Under the pieces are notes generated by a model. That model worked only from the letters and a program-made list of their open reading frames with translations, was not told where the DNA came from and made no database searches. This document shows, one piece after another, positions 32,463 through 41,064 of a stretch of DNA of 49,089 nucleotides. Both the position numbers and the translations under genes were made by a program. Origin of the DNA: a virus; IMG/VR virus record IMGVR_UViG_3300022868_000028, positions 1 through 49,089 of that record, one strand, 5' to 3'. Position 1 is the stretch's first letter. The number at the start of each line of letters is the position of its first letter.

Positions 32463-33376
32463 GAAGATTATTATTAGTGATTATGGTTTTGAGTTTGGCT
32501 GTTCCAGCATTTGCAACAGTTCAATGGAGAAATGGCACAGGGGCAGAAACTCCTCCAGGCAGTACAAACCCAGGGGATATTGATGATGTTATATACGATA
32601 ATATCGTAGCACCATTAGATAACCTTTTAGCAGACGGAAGATTTGGATGTAAACTTGCATATGCATCAGCCGCTACGCTAACCGTAGGAGCTGGTTCAAT
32701 AGTATTAAGCAACACCGCAGACACAGTAAGACTGATGGCTAGAAACTTATCCGCTACAACCGTAGCATGGACAGATATCGATACTGGATCAGAGGCAGCA
32801 AGCACAACATATTATTTATATGCGATTGCATCGGCTGTATCCGATACAGTATTCACGGTTAAAATATCAACAAGTTCATCTCTTCCAGCAGAGGTAACTT
32901 ACTATAAAAGATTAGGCTATTTTACTAACAACAGTGATAGCAACATATCAAGTATAATAGATGACGGTAGATATGAAACTACTTTAGTAGGTACTATTCA
33001 AATGTATGGTGGTTCTTCTGCTCCAACTGGATGGCTAATGTGTGATGGTACAGCAGTATCAAGAACAACCTATGCAGCTTTATACAATATAATAGGAACA
33101 TCATTCGGAACTGGAAATGGTTCTACTACTTTTAATGTACCAGATTTTGTAAACAGATTTCCTTACGGAGCAAGTGCTGGAACTGATGCTGGTAATGCAG
33201 ATATCGGTAGCGAGGGTGGTACGGCAATAACTGGAAATGATACATCTCTTACTTCAAGCACAGGAAGCACTACACCACCATCCAGATATGATGGTAATGA
33301 CAGCACAGGTGTAGGCGCTCACACTCACACATATATGCCACAATACTTAGCAATTAACTTTATTATAAAAACATGA
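32459..33376 (+). CDS. Phage tail collar-domain protein with Sec signal peptide (305 aa)
   Basis: Signal peptide (RRLLLVIMVLSLAVPAFA) then a beta domain and, from about residue 180, a tail collar domain: GTIQMYGGSSAPTGWLMCDG, then RTTYAALYNIIGTSFG, then TTFNVPDFVNRFPYG. The end HTHTYMPQYLAINFIIKT matches the terminal strand of this family, known from short tail fibres where it folds the tip. The domain call is firm; the signal peptide is the odd part. Confidence 0.85.
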   Translation: MRRLLLVIMVLSLAVPAFATVQWRNGTGAETPPGSTNPGDIDDVIYDNIVAPLDNLLADGRFGCKLAYASAATLTVGAGSIVLSNTADTVRLMARNLSATTVAWTDIDTGSEAASTTYYLYAIASAVSDTVFTVKISTSSSLPAEVTYYKRLGYFTNNSDSNISSIIDDGRYETTLVGTIQMYGGSSAPTGWLMCDGTAVSRTTYAALYNIIGTSFGTGNGSTTFNVPDFVNRFPYGASAGTDAGNADIGSEGGTAITGNDTSLTSSTGSTTPPSRYDGNDSTGVGAHTHTYMPQYLAINFIIKT

Positions 33377-33386
33377 GGAGGCTATA

Positions 33387-33434
33387 ATGCCAAATGTAAG
33401 TGTAAATTTACCAGAGTTTTATAAGGATAAATAA
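33387..33434 (+). CDS. 15-residue micro-ORF coupled to the cupin-like gene
   Basis: GAGGAGG lies 6 bases before an ATG that encodes 15 residues (MPNVSVNLPEFYKDK); its stop overlaps the next start (TAATG). The excellent ribosome binding site suggests it is translated, perhaps only to deliver ribosomes to the next gene, whose own start has a weaker site. A remnant of a longer gene is also possible. Confidence 0.35.
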   Translation: MPNVSVNLPEFYKDK

Positions 33435-33892
33435 TGAATATAAAAACACTACCATCAAAAGAAGATATACAAAGTGGGATACTAGAAGTAGAGAAGAAAA
33501 TGTTTTCTATGAAAGGTGTTAAGTTTGGTGATGACTGCGCTCCACTAAAGCATTCTTTTGGAGATGGGTTATACATAAGACAGATTACTATGCCAGCAGA
33601 TATGTTGTTAGTATCTAAAATACATAAGAAGAAACATCCATACTTTATTTTAAAAGGCGAGTGTTCTGTATTAACAGATGAAGGTGTAGTCAGACTCAAA
33701 GCTCCTTATAGCGGAATCACTATGCCAGGAACAAAAAGATTATTATACATGCACACAGAAACAGTATGGACTACAGTACACAAAACAGACCACACAGATT
33801 TAAAAAAAATAGAAGAAGAAATCATAGCCAAGAGCTTTGATGAAATTCCAACAGAAGAAGAAGTTAAAAAATTGAAAGGGGAATTATTATGA
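33434..33892 (+). CDS. Cupin-like phage protein (152 aa)
   Basis: A central beta-barrel with cupin character: LKHSFGDGLYIRQITMPADM, then SKIHKKKHPYFILKGECSVL, then GVVRLKAPYSG and a Pro-Gly turn before RLLYMHTETVWTTVHKT. The His-x(n)-His and later Glu/His positions fit a cupin metal site. The acidic C-terminal tail is a helix. Similar proteins occur near internal virion genes in podovirus-like phages; their role is not established. Confidence 0.65.
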   Translation: MNIKTLPSKEDIQSGILEVEKKMFSMKGVKFGDDCAPLKHSFGDGLYIRQITMPADMLLVSKIHKKKHPYFILKGECSVLTDEGVVRLKAPYSGITMPGTKRLLYMHTETVWTTVHKTDHTDLKKIEEEIIAKSFDEIPTEEEVKKLKGELL

Positions 33893-34692
33893 GTTGGGGA
33901 TTAGTAGCGAAAGCAGCTTTAAGCATAGGAAGTAGTGTAGCCAGTTCTTATCTATCAAAAGATAACAGTGGAGACGATAGTGGCGGTGGAGGCGGAACTA
34001 ACTATGGTGGAAATCTAAATGATGCCGCTGCAGGGTTAGATTTCAAAACAGATGAGTATTTCACAAAAGGTCAAGAGGACTTATATGGGTTTGGTTCTGG
34101 TATGTTAAAAGGGAATTTACCTGAATTTTATGAAGGATTAGGAAAAACAGGTTCAAAAGAATTTAATGATATGCTATCTTTAGTAAATAGAGACACAGCG
34201 ACAGCAGTAAATGAGAACCTAGTCCGCAGAAACATTAAAGGTGGAGTAGGTCTCTCGTCTATTGCTAAAGCAACCGCAGACGCAGGAACAAAGATGCGAT
34301 GGGCAGACTACATAAAAGCATCAGGTGAGAAACAAGAACTAATGAAAACAGGATTAGAAACCGTATCAGGTGTAAGAGGTGCAGGCCTAACCTATGGCGG
34401 ACAGCAGAATCAATTTGGTCTAAACAAAGCAAGCCTAAGTAATAATTTCGCTCTAGGTAAAGCAGGTCTAGCATTAAAACAACAACAGATAGCAAATGCA
34501 CAAGCATCCGAAAAAGGTGGTTTGTGGAGTCAGATAATGGAATCTGGTGTAGGTGCAATAACTAGCCTTGTAGGTAATCTGGGTAGCAGTAAAGGCACAT
34601 CATCAACGTCATCAAGTAATGCTGGCGCAGCAGACACATATGAGTTAAATTATGATCCAAATAAAAACTATGGTGCAAGTAAATTTGCATAA
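33889..34692 (+). CDS. Internal virion / DNA ejection protein candidate 1 (267 aa)
   Basis: An Ala/Ser/Gly-rich protein: an apolar start (WGLVAKAALSIGSSVASSYL), a Gly-rich linker (DDSGGGGGTNYGG), then helical repeats rich in Gly, Leu, Gln and Ala (GLALKQQQIANAQASEKGG), and a Ser/Thr-rich tail. This is the composition and order of the small ejection protein in podoviruses, which helps form the DNA channel through the envelope. Coupled to the cupin-like gene and followed by two further ejection candidates. Confidence 0.55.
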   Translation: MSWGLVAKAALSIGSSVASSYLSKDNSGDDSGGGGGTNYGGNLNDAAAGLDFKTDEYFTKGQEDLYGFGSGMLKGNLPEFYEGLGKTGSKEFNDMLSLVNRDTATAVNENLVRRNIKGGVGLSSIAKATADAGTKMRWADYIKASGEKQELMKTGLETVSGVRGAGLTYGGQQNQFGLNKASLSNNFALGKAGLALKQQQIANAQASEKGGLWSQIMESGVGAITSLVGNLGSSKGTSSTSSSNAGAADTYELNYDPNKNYGASKFA

Positions 34693-34707
34693 AAATAGGA
34701 GACTAAG

Positions 34708-35637
34708 ATGAGCAACGAGGGACTATATATAATGGCTGGCCTTGCTAAAGGTTTTGAAAAAGGAGTAGACAACTATTCCAAAATCAAACAAAAGCAAGCT
34801 GAACTCAAGCAAGAAAACGAAGAGTGGAAACTTAACAAAAAGGTTAAGGAAGCTCAATTAAAAGTATATGAGGCTAAAACTAGCCCAGAAGCTATGGAGC
34901 AACAAAGAAAAGAGTTCCAGCAAACTAATCAGCTTTTTGAACTAAACCAGAAAGCTAAAGCATCAGCTATTAACACAGCAGAGATAAAAGTTCAAAAGGA
35001 ATTGATGGATTTAGAAAGAACTAAAACTATCTATCAGGCAGCCGAACTCAATACTCTACAAAGCGAGGGTAAGACAGAGGGTGAAGCAAGAGCTATAATG
35101 GCTATGGAACAAGGCAGGTCAGCCAACATAGCAGGTCAGCAAGTACCTGTAGCCTCTCCTGAGTTTACAGAACAATACTCTGATTTTGGTAGTGCGGAAA
35201 CAAACGTAGCAACAGGAGAGAGAGAAGCCTATGGCACTAGAGGTTCTACGAGAGACCCATTCCTGACAGCACTAAGCAGAGGTGCGCAGGAAAGAACAGG
35301 TCTTACTAAAACAGAAGCTAGAGAAAAAATTTATGGTGATGATGAAAAAACTATAACACAAGCAAAAAGAGGCGTTGTAGGAGACATCAGAGCAGCTAAA
35401 AGCAAGAATAAACCAATAGAAGATATTAACAAACTCATAAGATTTGAAGGATATGAACCAGAAGAGTTTGCTGAAGAATTAGAGGGATATAATCCCATTG
35501 ACAAAGCAACACTTATAGAGAAAGCAAAGAGTTTCATACCAGGCGTAGAAGGTCAAAAACGTGATAGGCGTATGAAAGATGGCATACCATACGAAAAAAG
35601 GGACGATGGTCTATGGCACAAAGTAGAATCCAAATAA
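34708..35637 (+). CDS. Internal virion / DNA ejection protein candidate 2 (309 aa)
   Basis: Residues ~20-130 are a Lys/Glu/Gln-rich coiled coil (IKQKQAELKQENEEWKLNKK), followed by a mixed, partly disordered region and a basic end (RRMKDGIPYEKRDDGLWHK). It stands between the other two ejection candidates in the order small, middle, large as in podoviruses. AGGAGACTAAG precedes the start. The last 25 bases overlap the next gene. Confidence 0.5.
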   Translation: MSNEGLYIMAGLAKGFEKGVDNYSKIKQKQAELKQENEEWKLNKKVKEAQLKVYEAKTSPEAMEQQRKEFQQTNQLFELNQKAKASAINTAEIKVQKELMDLERTKTIYQAAELNTLQSEGKTEGEARAIMAMEQGRSANIAGQQVPVASPEFTEQYSDFGSAETNVATGEREAYGTRGSTRDPFLTALSRGAQERTGLTKTEAREKIYGDDEKTITQAKRGVVGDIRAAKSKNKPIEDINKLIRFEGYEPEEFAEELEGYNPIDKATLIEKAKSFIPGVEGQKRDRRMKDGIPYEKRDDGLWHKVESK

Positions 35638-38600
35638 AAGATACTCTAACAGACGAAGAAATGTTTGATACACCAGATACTCTGACTGACGATGATTTTA
35701 TAGCAGATTACATCAGGAGTAATGAAGGCGTATCAGATACACCAGTATATACAGATACAGGTGGAACACAGACATTTGGCATAGGACATAAACTATTACC
35801 AGATGAAAACCCTGATGAACTAGACGAAGAAGAAACTTTTAATAAAGACCTAAAGATACATACAGATAAAACAAAAAAGCTATTTCCTAAATACGAAGAT
35901 TATCCTATTGAAATAAAGCAATCATTAGTAGATGGTGTATTCAGAGGTGACCTATCAGGCAGTCCTAAGACTATAAAACTTATAAACGAAGGTAAGTGGG
36001 ATAAAGTATCTGATGAATATATAAACCACAAAGAATATAAAGACTCTAAAGCAAGCGAGACATCAGAAAAACCTTGGACTGGTGTATATAAAAGAATGGA
36101 TAGAAACGCAGAAGCATTTAAGAATTATTCAGATACGAGTTCTACACGCCCTCAAGCTACAGCTAATGCCCCAATAGAACCAAAAGACACCCTTACTGAC
36201 GAAGAAATGAATACCCCTGATAAACCTAATCTTATGATGGATACACTTAAAAGAATATCTTTAGATATGTCAACTCTAGGAGTATATACACCACTTAAGA
36301 CTTTAGGTGTAGATTTAGAAAAACCAATAATGGCTGGGTTAGAAAAGAGTGGTGCTATCGAAGCAGGCAAGGGTGCAGTATCTACAGCCCTATCAGCCCC
36401 ACAAGCATTTGGTTCTTTAATTCAAGAATTTGGAGAGAGGGCAGAAGAAAGTCCTGATTGGTTAGATTATATGATGAGCGGTGCTGTTCCTATGATGGCA
36501 CAAACTAAACAGTTAAAATCTATATTATTTAAAAAAACTGATTTAGATGAAAAAGCAATTACTCTTGGTACTAAAATTATAGAAAAAAATAAAGAGTTTA
36601 TGAAAACTATGCCTGAACTTGAAGCAGTTAAAGAGCCTGGATTCAAACAGTTTATGTTTAATTTAGGTTCAGGCGTTACTACACTAGGTGGTGCAATTGG
36701 TATAACTGCTCTCACAAAAAGTCCCCATGCTGCTGCTGTTCTATTTGGTATGTATCAGAAGGGTCAGATATATCAACAGGCTAAAGACGCAGGACTAGAT
36801 ACTAAAAAATCAGGTAGGCTTTCTACTTTAGCAGGTGGGGTAGAAGGAGTATTAGAATATCTGGGATTAGATTTTATGCTTAAAAGCTATGGTGGCCCAA
36901 TATTCAGTATGGCTGTAAGGTCAGGAACAGAAGCAGCACAAGAATGGCTACAAACTACAGGCGAGAACTTAGTTGTCAAGTTGGGCGGTATTGATAATGC
37001 GAGAGATATTTTTGAAGGAGCTGGTCAAAGTGCATTGATAGGGCTATTATTAGGAGCAGGGGCTTCAGCATCTATAACTATGGCTGAGCGAGGTGGCGTA
37101 ATAGAGGCTCTTAAGAATGGTGGTCTCGACGAAAAAGAAGCTAAGAAAATTGCATCTAAGATTACTAAAGATGTCAGACAGGGTGTTGTTAATTTAGTAC
37201 AAGATGAAAAGGGCTTTGCTTTGATACCAGGAGAAGGTAAAAAGATAGAACACAAAACCTATAGTGGCTTAGTCAAGCGTATGCAAGAAAAAACACCTAA
37301 ACTAGGCCTCGATGATATAGCTAAAACACTACAAGAAGAAGGTACTCTCAAAGTACCCACAGATCGTAACGCAGATGAATATCTTAAAGATCTTATTGAT
37401 TCTAAAGCTAAGTTGCCTACTGAAAAAGTAACCTTAAAAACTCAAAAAGAGTTTGAAAAAGAACTTAGAGCTGAGATAGCCAAAGACAAAGCCGAGGGCA
37501 TTGATTTTGACCCTGTAGCTCTAGAAGCAGAGATACAAAAAGATTTAGATAAATTTAAACAAGGTATAATTAAAGAAGTAAAACAAGCCGAGAGTCCTAA
37601 ATTAACCAAAGGTAAAGTCAAGCCTGTTATCCACAAATCTACAGGATATAAGAAAAGTATAGATGTTATAGTTACTAATGAGATGGCTCTACTCAAGCAA
37701 CAGTTATCCTCAGAAGCAAAAGGTGCTAAAGTTGGTGAAAGAGTAGGTAAGGCTGAGATACGTTCTCAGGAAGCCATAAAACGCCACGTTACAGGGCTTG
37801 TAAGCTCTTTAAAGTCAATGGGTGATAGGAAACTCCCAGTAGAATATAAAGACCAAGTAGATGCCATTTTAGAGCAATATGACCTAAAAGGCAGAATGGA
37901 TGTAACTAAAGAAAAGCGCGCTAACATAACAGAGTTTGTAGATACTATGCGCGAACAAGGTGATTTAGCTTTTGTGCCTAGAGAGTTCTTTAGGGATTAC
38001 GGAGAAAAAACTACTCTTGATGAAATGACTCTTGAAGATTTAGAGCATTTACATGATCAGGTTAAGGTTTTAGTTACAGCAGGAAGTAACGAAGGTAAAC
38101 TTATATCTTTTGAAAAAGAACTTAATCTTGAAGAGACTGTAGATAATTTAGCTGAGACTATATATAAACGTGGCAAAATGGCAGAACCTACAGAAGAAGA
38201 ACTAAGATACAAACCCCCATCAGCAAGAAAGAAAAGTGTAGTTCGCAGAAAGATGGATTCTACTTCTAAATATGCAAGTGGTAATAGAAAAGTAGAAAAT
38301 ATTACACAGGTTTTAAGGATATGGGATAAGGTTTGGAATCCTATTCAAAAAGGCACTAATACGGAGCTTATAAAAGGTGGGGAAATGAACGCTAAATTTA
38401 AACAAATATTTTCTCCTATTGCTAAAATCTCTGCTAAAATGCTAAAGCCTGAAATTAAAGTAGAGGGAATGGCAGACCCTATTACTAGATGGGAAGCTGT
38501 TGGAGTTGCTTTAAACAGCGAGAATTTTGGTAATGTGCAAAGACTTATTAAGGGCAACCAATATACAGAAGAACAAATAAAAGCTATTAAAGCAAAACTT

Positions 38601-40181
38601 ACTCCTACTGAAAAGAAATTTGTAGAAGATACATTTAAACTAATAGATTCTTATTGGGCTGATACTGAAGCTAACACAATCAAAGCCGTTGGAGTAAGAC
38701 CTAAAAAAGTATCAGGTAAGTATTTTCCTATCAAAACAGACTATAGCCAAGATATAAACGCACAGATAAGAGCATCTCAAAAAGATGTAATGAAGGAAGT
38801 ATTTAGCAAGGCATTTCTTGAAAAAAGTTTTATCAAATCAAGAGTAGGTGGTGCTGGTGCTGTAGATTTAGACGTTCTTCCTATAATATTGAAACACTTA
38901 AAAGATGTCATACACTATAATGCCTTTGTACTTCCTATGAGAGATACACAAAAGATAATTAACCACCCTAAGTTTAAAAAAGCCGTTATAGATGTAATGG
39001 GCGAAGCGACTTATTCAGAGTTTAAGCCTTGGTTAGCGAACACAGTAAACCCTAAGACACTATCTCCACAGAATATATTTGAAGTAGGAGCTTCAATGTT
39101 AAGAAAGAACTCTACAGCATCTATATTGGGGATAAAGGTTTCTGTATCACTTTTACAGGGCGGTTCATTCTTACAGACAGTAAACAAGATAGGACTAAAA
39201 TCAGCATTAGGTGGAGTTGCTGATTTTTATCATAATCCTAAAACTACTGTAAAATTTGTATATTCTAAGAGTCCTGAGATGAAATATAGATCTACACTAT
39301 GGGATAGAGAACTTAAAGATTGGATGGAAAGAAAACAAGCTCAAAATATTCTTAAAGGCCTTCCTGGAGATTCTAAATCTGTCTTGTTTGCAATGATTAG
39401 GGGTGTGGATTTTTTAACTGTTATGCCTTCTTGGATGGGTGCTTATAATAGAGAGCTTTCTATATCAGGTGATGAAACTAAAGCCATAGAATATGCAGAT
39501 AGTATTGTCAGAACAACTCAGCCTATGGGTTCAGTAAAGGACTTGCCTAGAATGTTAAGAGGCAGACCATTTATGAAGTTATTTACTATGTTTAAGTCTT
39601 TCTATACTACAATGCACAATCAAATGGTAGACATCAAAGACGAATATAGGTTTAGCGACGAGCCATTTATAAGCAAAACAGGCAAGGCAGCAACAGGATA
39701 TTTTTGGGTATGGATTGCACCTGCATTATTGGCTACTTGGATAAGGTCAGGTTTTAAAGAAAAAGACATCAAAAAGTACGCAAAAGCAGTAGGAACCTTC
39801 CCATTACAAGGGTTATTTGTAATAAGTGATATTGCTAATTCTCTATCATCAGGATTTGGAATGGGAACTCCAGCGCTTAAAGGTGTAAAGGAATTAGAGT
39901 ATGGAGTTAAAGGTAAAAAGCCTTATACAAAGATTAAACACCTTTCTAAAGCAGTAGGAACATTTGCAGGTGTACCAGTAGATTCTCTTTGGACTTTCGG
40001 AGAAGGTGCATATGATTTATACAAAGGAAAAACTTCTGATCCAAGAAGATTAGTTTATAGTAAATATGCTCTAGGTGAAAAGAAGAAAGAAGAGGATTGG
40101 TTAAAACAATTCAAGAAAGAAATACGTGGTGATGATAAAGATGACTGGCTAAAGAAATTTAAGAAAGAAATACGAGCTTAA
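35613..40181 (+). CDS. Large internal virion protein with N-terminal GH24 lysozyme domain (1522 aa)
   Basis: Residues ~28-165 form a T4-type lysozyme domain: NEGVSDTPVYTDTGGTQTFG then IGHKL gives catalytic Glu38, Asp48 and Thr54, followed by helices with YPIEIKQSLVDGVF. The short segment KDTLTDEEM occurs twice (residues ~9 and ~190), flanking the domain. The remaining ~1300 residues are mostly helical, with hydrophobic stretches near 350-370, 470-490 and 1370-1390. This is the layout of podovirus ejection proteins (T7 gp16 type), injected to open the cell wall and extend the DNA channel. No other lysozyme is recognised in the window, so it might also serve lysis. Confidence 0.75.
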   Translation: MAQSRIQIKDTLTDEEMFDTPDTLTDDDFIADYIRSNEGVSDTPVYTDTGGTQTFGIGHKLLPDENPDELDEEETFNKDLKIHTDKTKKLFPKYEDYPIEIKQSLVDGVFRGDLSGSPKTIKLINEGKWDKVSDEYINHKEYKDSKASETSEKPWTGVYKRMDRNAEAFKNYSDTSSTRPQATANAPIEPKDTLTDEEMNTPDKPNLMMDTLKRISLDMSTLGVYTPLKTLGVDLEKPIMAGLEKSGAIEAGKGAVSTALSAPQAFGSLIQEFGERAEESPDWLDYMMSGAVPMMAQTKQLKSILFKKTDLDEKAITLGTKIIEKNKEFMKTMPELEAVKEPGFKQFMFNLGSGVTTLGGAIGITALTKSPHAAAVLFGMYQKGQIYQQAKDAGLDTKKSGRLSTLAGGVEGVLEYLGLDFMLKSYGGPIFSMAVRSGTEAAQEWLQTTGENLVVKLGGIDNARDIFEGAGQSALIGLLLGAGASASITMAERGGVIEALKNGGLDEKEAKKIASKITKDVRQGVVNLVQDEKGFALIPGEGKKIEHKTYSGLVKRMQEKTPKLGLDDIAKTLQEEGTLKVPTDRNADEYLKDLIDSKAKLPTEKVTLKTQKEFEKELRAEIAKDKAEGIDFDPVALEAEIQKDLDKFKQGIIKEVKQAESPKLTKGKVKPVIHKSTGYKKSIDVIVTNEMALLKQQLSSEAKGAKVGERVGKAEIRSQEAIKRHVTGLVSSLKSMGDRKLPVEYKDQVDAILEQYDLKGRMDVTKEKRANITEFVDTMREQGDLAFVPREFFRDYGEKTTLDEMTLEDLEHLHDQVKVLVTAGSNEGKLISFEKELNLEETVDNLAETIYKRGKMAEPTEEELRYKPPSARKKSVVRRKMDSTSKYASGNRKVENITQVLRIWDKVWNPIQKGTNTELIKGGEMNAKFKQIFSPIAKISAKMLKPEIKVEGMADPITRWEAVGVALNSENFGNVQRLIKGNQYTEEQIKAIKAKLTPTEKKFVEDTFKLIDSYWADTEANTIKAVGVRPKKVSGKYFPIKTDYSQDINAQIRASQKDVMKEVFSKAFLEKSFIKSRVGGAGAVDLDVLPIILKHLKDVIHYNAFVLPMRDTQKIINHPKFKKAVIDVMGEATYSEFKPWLANTVNPKTLSPQNIFEVGASMLRKNSTASILGIKVSVSLLQGGSFLQTVNKIGLKSALGGVADFYHNPKTTVKFVYSKSPEMKYRSTLWDRELKDWMERKQAQNILKGLPGDSKSVLFAMIRGVDFLTVMPSWMGAYNRELSISGDETKAIEYADSIVRTTQPMGSVKDLPRMLRGRPFMKLFTMFKSFYTTMHNQMVDIKDEYRFSDEPFISKTGKAATGYFWVWIAPALLATWIRSGFKEKDIKKYAKAVGTFPLQGLFVISDIANSLSSGFGMGTPALKGVKELEYGVKGKKPYTKIKHLSKAVGTFAGVPVDSLWTFGEGAYDLYKGKTSDPRRLVYSKYALGEKKKEEDWLKQFKKEIRGDDKDDWLKKFKKEIRA

Positions 40182-40270
40182 CTTTTAGGTCTATGCCACT
40201 CATTCAAAACCATATTAACAAAAACACCTAAAATTAAAAATACACAAACGAAATTTATTAAAGTATCCAT
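40178..40270 (-). CDS. Minus-strand small membrane peptide, possibly leaderless (30 aa)
   Basis: The reverse strand encodes M-DTLINFVCVFLILGVFV then NMVLNEWHRPKS and a stop that overlaps the end of the ejection-protein gene by four bases. It is a single membrane helix with a short basic tail, like small toxic or regulatory membrane peptides. Its ATG lies where transcription from the promoter at 40277-40305 should begin, so translation would be leaderless. It is the only minus-strand gene I can support, and it has no Shine-Dalgarno site. Real expression needs testing. Confidence 0.4.
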   Translation of the reverse strand: MDTLINFVCVFLILGVFVNMVLNEWHRPKS

Positions 40271-40276
40271 ACCCAA

Positions 40277-40305
40277 AACATACCACATAAACACAAACAA
40301 GTCAA
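40277..40305 (-). promoter_or_regulatory. Minus-strand promoter in the control region
   Basis: On the reverse strand: TTGACT (40305-40300), a 17-base spacer, and TATGTT (40282-40277) preceded by TGG, an extended -10. The predicted start falls at about 40270, the first base of the membrane-peptide ATG. It diverges from the early promoter at 40386 with about 80 bases between the two -35 boxes. Confidence 0.55.
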
Positions 40306-40332
40306 GTATATCAAAAAAGTTTCCTAGAAGTT

Positions 40333-40374
40333 AAACTATTTTCACCCTCCTAGCGACGAGCTAAAAACTATTTT
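40333..40374. promoter_or_regulatory. Operator candidate between divergent promoters
   Basis: The 10-base sequence AAACTATTTT occurs at 40333-40342 and 40365-40374, exactly 32 bases (about three helical turns) apart. Between them is the interrupted palindrome TAGC-GACGA-GCTA (40351-40363). The site sits between the two promoters and next to a ribbon-helix-helix gene, so it is a likely repressor target. The rest of this 276-base gap shows no other plus-strand gene. Confidence 0.45.
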
Positions 40375-40385
40375 AAAAATAAGTG

Positions 40386-40414
40386 TTGACAACTATTCAT
40401 AAATATGATATATT
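40386..40414 (+). promoter_or_regulatory. Consensus promoter for the early operon
   Basis: TTGACA (40386-40391), 17-base spacer, TATATT (40409-40414). The transcript would start near 40421 and enter the ribbon-helix-helix gene at 40458 with no terminator in between, unlike the three other promoters of the genome. It is the natural early promoter for the recombination and replication genes. Confidence 0.8.
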
Positions 40415-40457
40415 TTGAGTACACAAGATATAAACGAAAAAAGGAAGGAGTATAAAA

Positions 40458-40601
40458 ATGCTAGAAACGTATTTAGTAAGAATGCCGAAACAAATTAAGC
40501 AATGGCTAAATAGAAATAAGCAAAGAAATGGATCTTCCATTAACTGGCAGATAAATAAAATTTTAGAAGCACAGATGAAAAAAGAAAATAAGAAAGGGTA
40601 A
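40458..40601 (+). CDS. Arc-type ribbon-helix-helix DNA-binding protein (47 aa)
   Basis: A 47-residue protein with an N-terminal strand (ETYLVRMPKQ), a helix (IKQWLNRNKQRNG), a turn (SSIN) and a second helix (WQINKILEAQMKK): the Arc/CopG fold, with MPKQIK and the S-x-N turn in the expected places. Such proteins bind DNA as dimers through the strand. AAGGAAGGAG precedes the start. As first gene of the early operon it probably represses its own promoter, perhaps through 40333-40374. Confidence 0.75.
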   Translation: MLETYLVRMPKQIKQWLNRNKQRNGSSINWQINKILEAQMKKENKKG

Positions 40602-40602
40602 T

Positions 40603-40812
40603 ATGTATCAGCACCAATATGCAGCAAACATATTTGCAACAATGATCGTAAACGCTAACAAGGAGCAAACTATGCCACTATGTAGTTATCCGAATTGTGG
40701 TAATGAACTATGTTCTGAAGAGGAAAAAGAAATAGGTCTTTGTAATGACCATTATCAAGAGAATGCACAAAGACAGCTAGATGATGAAAGGCATGAAGAT
40801 GACCGTAGATAA
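40603..40812 (+). CDS. Small Cys/His zinc-finger-like protein (69 aa)
   Basis: The C-terminal part has CSYPNCGNELCSEEEKEIGL then CNDH, a Cys/His cluster spaced like a zinc finger, and a very acidic and basic tail. Two starts are possible: ATG 40603 directly after the upstream stop, or ATG 40672, which has a much better site (AAGGAG, 7 bases away) and would give a 46-residue protein containing the whole finger. The second may be the main start. Confidence 0.55.
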   Translation: MYQHQYAANIFATMIVNANKEQTMPLCSYPNCGNELCSEEEKEIGLCNDHYQENAQRQLDDERHEDDRR

Positions 40813-40918
40813 AAAAGTATGCAAATATTTAAAGGACACGGGAAAGTTTCATCCAAGAATATGTGAGTTATGTAGAAACAGAAAAACCTGTAAAGAAAGG
40901 GTTGACCATGACAAATAG
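40799..40918 (+). CDS. Very small Cys-rich protein (39 aa)
   Basis: The frame overlaps both neighbours. The product has four Cys (residues 8, 22, 25 and 31) including CELC, and many Lys/Arg, consistent with a small metal-binding or nucleic-acid-binding protein. It has no strong ribosome site and probably depends on coupling with the upstream gene. Confidence 0.4.
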   Translation: MTVDKKVCKYLKDTGKFHPRICELCRNRKTCKERVDHDK

Positions 40919-41063
40919 AGAGTATGCAAGGACAGATAAACTATTTAAGGAATGTTGCGATGCAGCAGAGGTAACACCAAATAAGAAACAGGCATCACAG
41001 TTCAGAGCAAAATCAGGTAAAGCCTACGAGATAGGCAGACCAATCATAAACGGAGGTGAGTAA
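40908..41063 (+). CDS. Small basic protein (51 aa)
   Basis: ATG 40908 follows GAAAGGG. A GTG at 40863 in the same frame would extend it within the previous gene. The product is basic and helical: TNREYARTDKLFKECC, then NKKQASQFRAKSGKAYE. No family recognised. It directly precedes the ERF recombinase gene. Confidence 0.5.
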   Translation: MTNREYARTDKLFKECCDAAEVTPNKKQASQFRAKSGKAYEIGRPIINGGE

Positions 41064-41064
41064 T

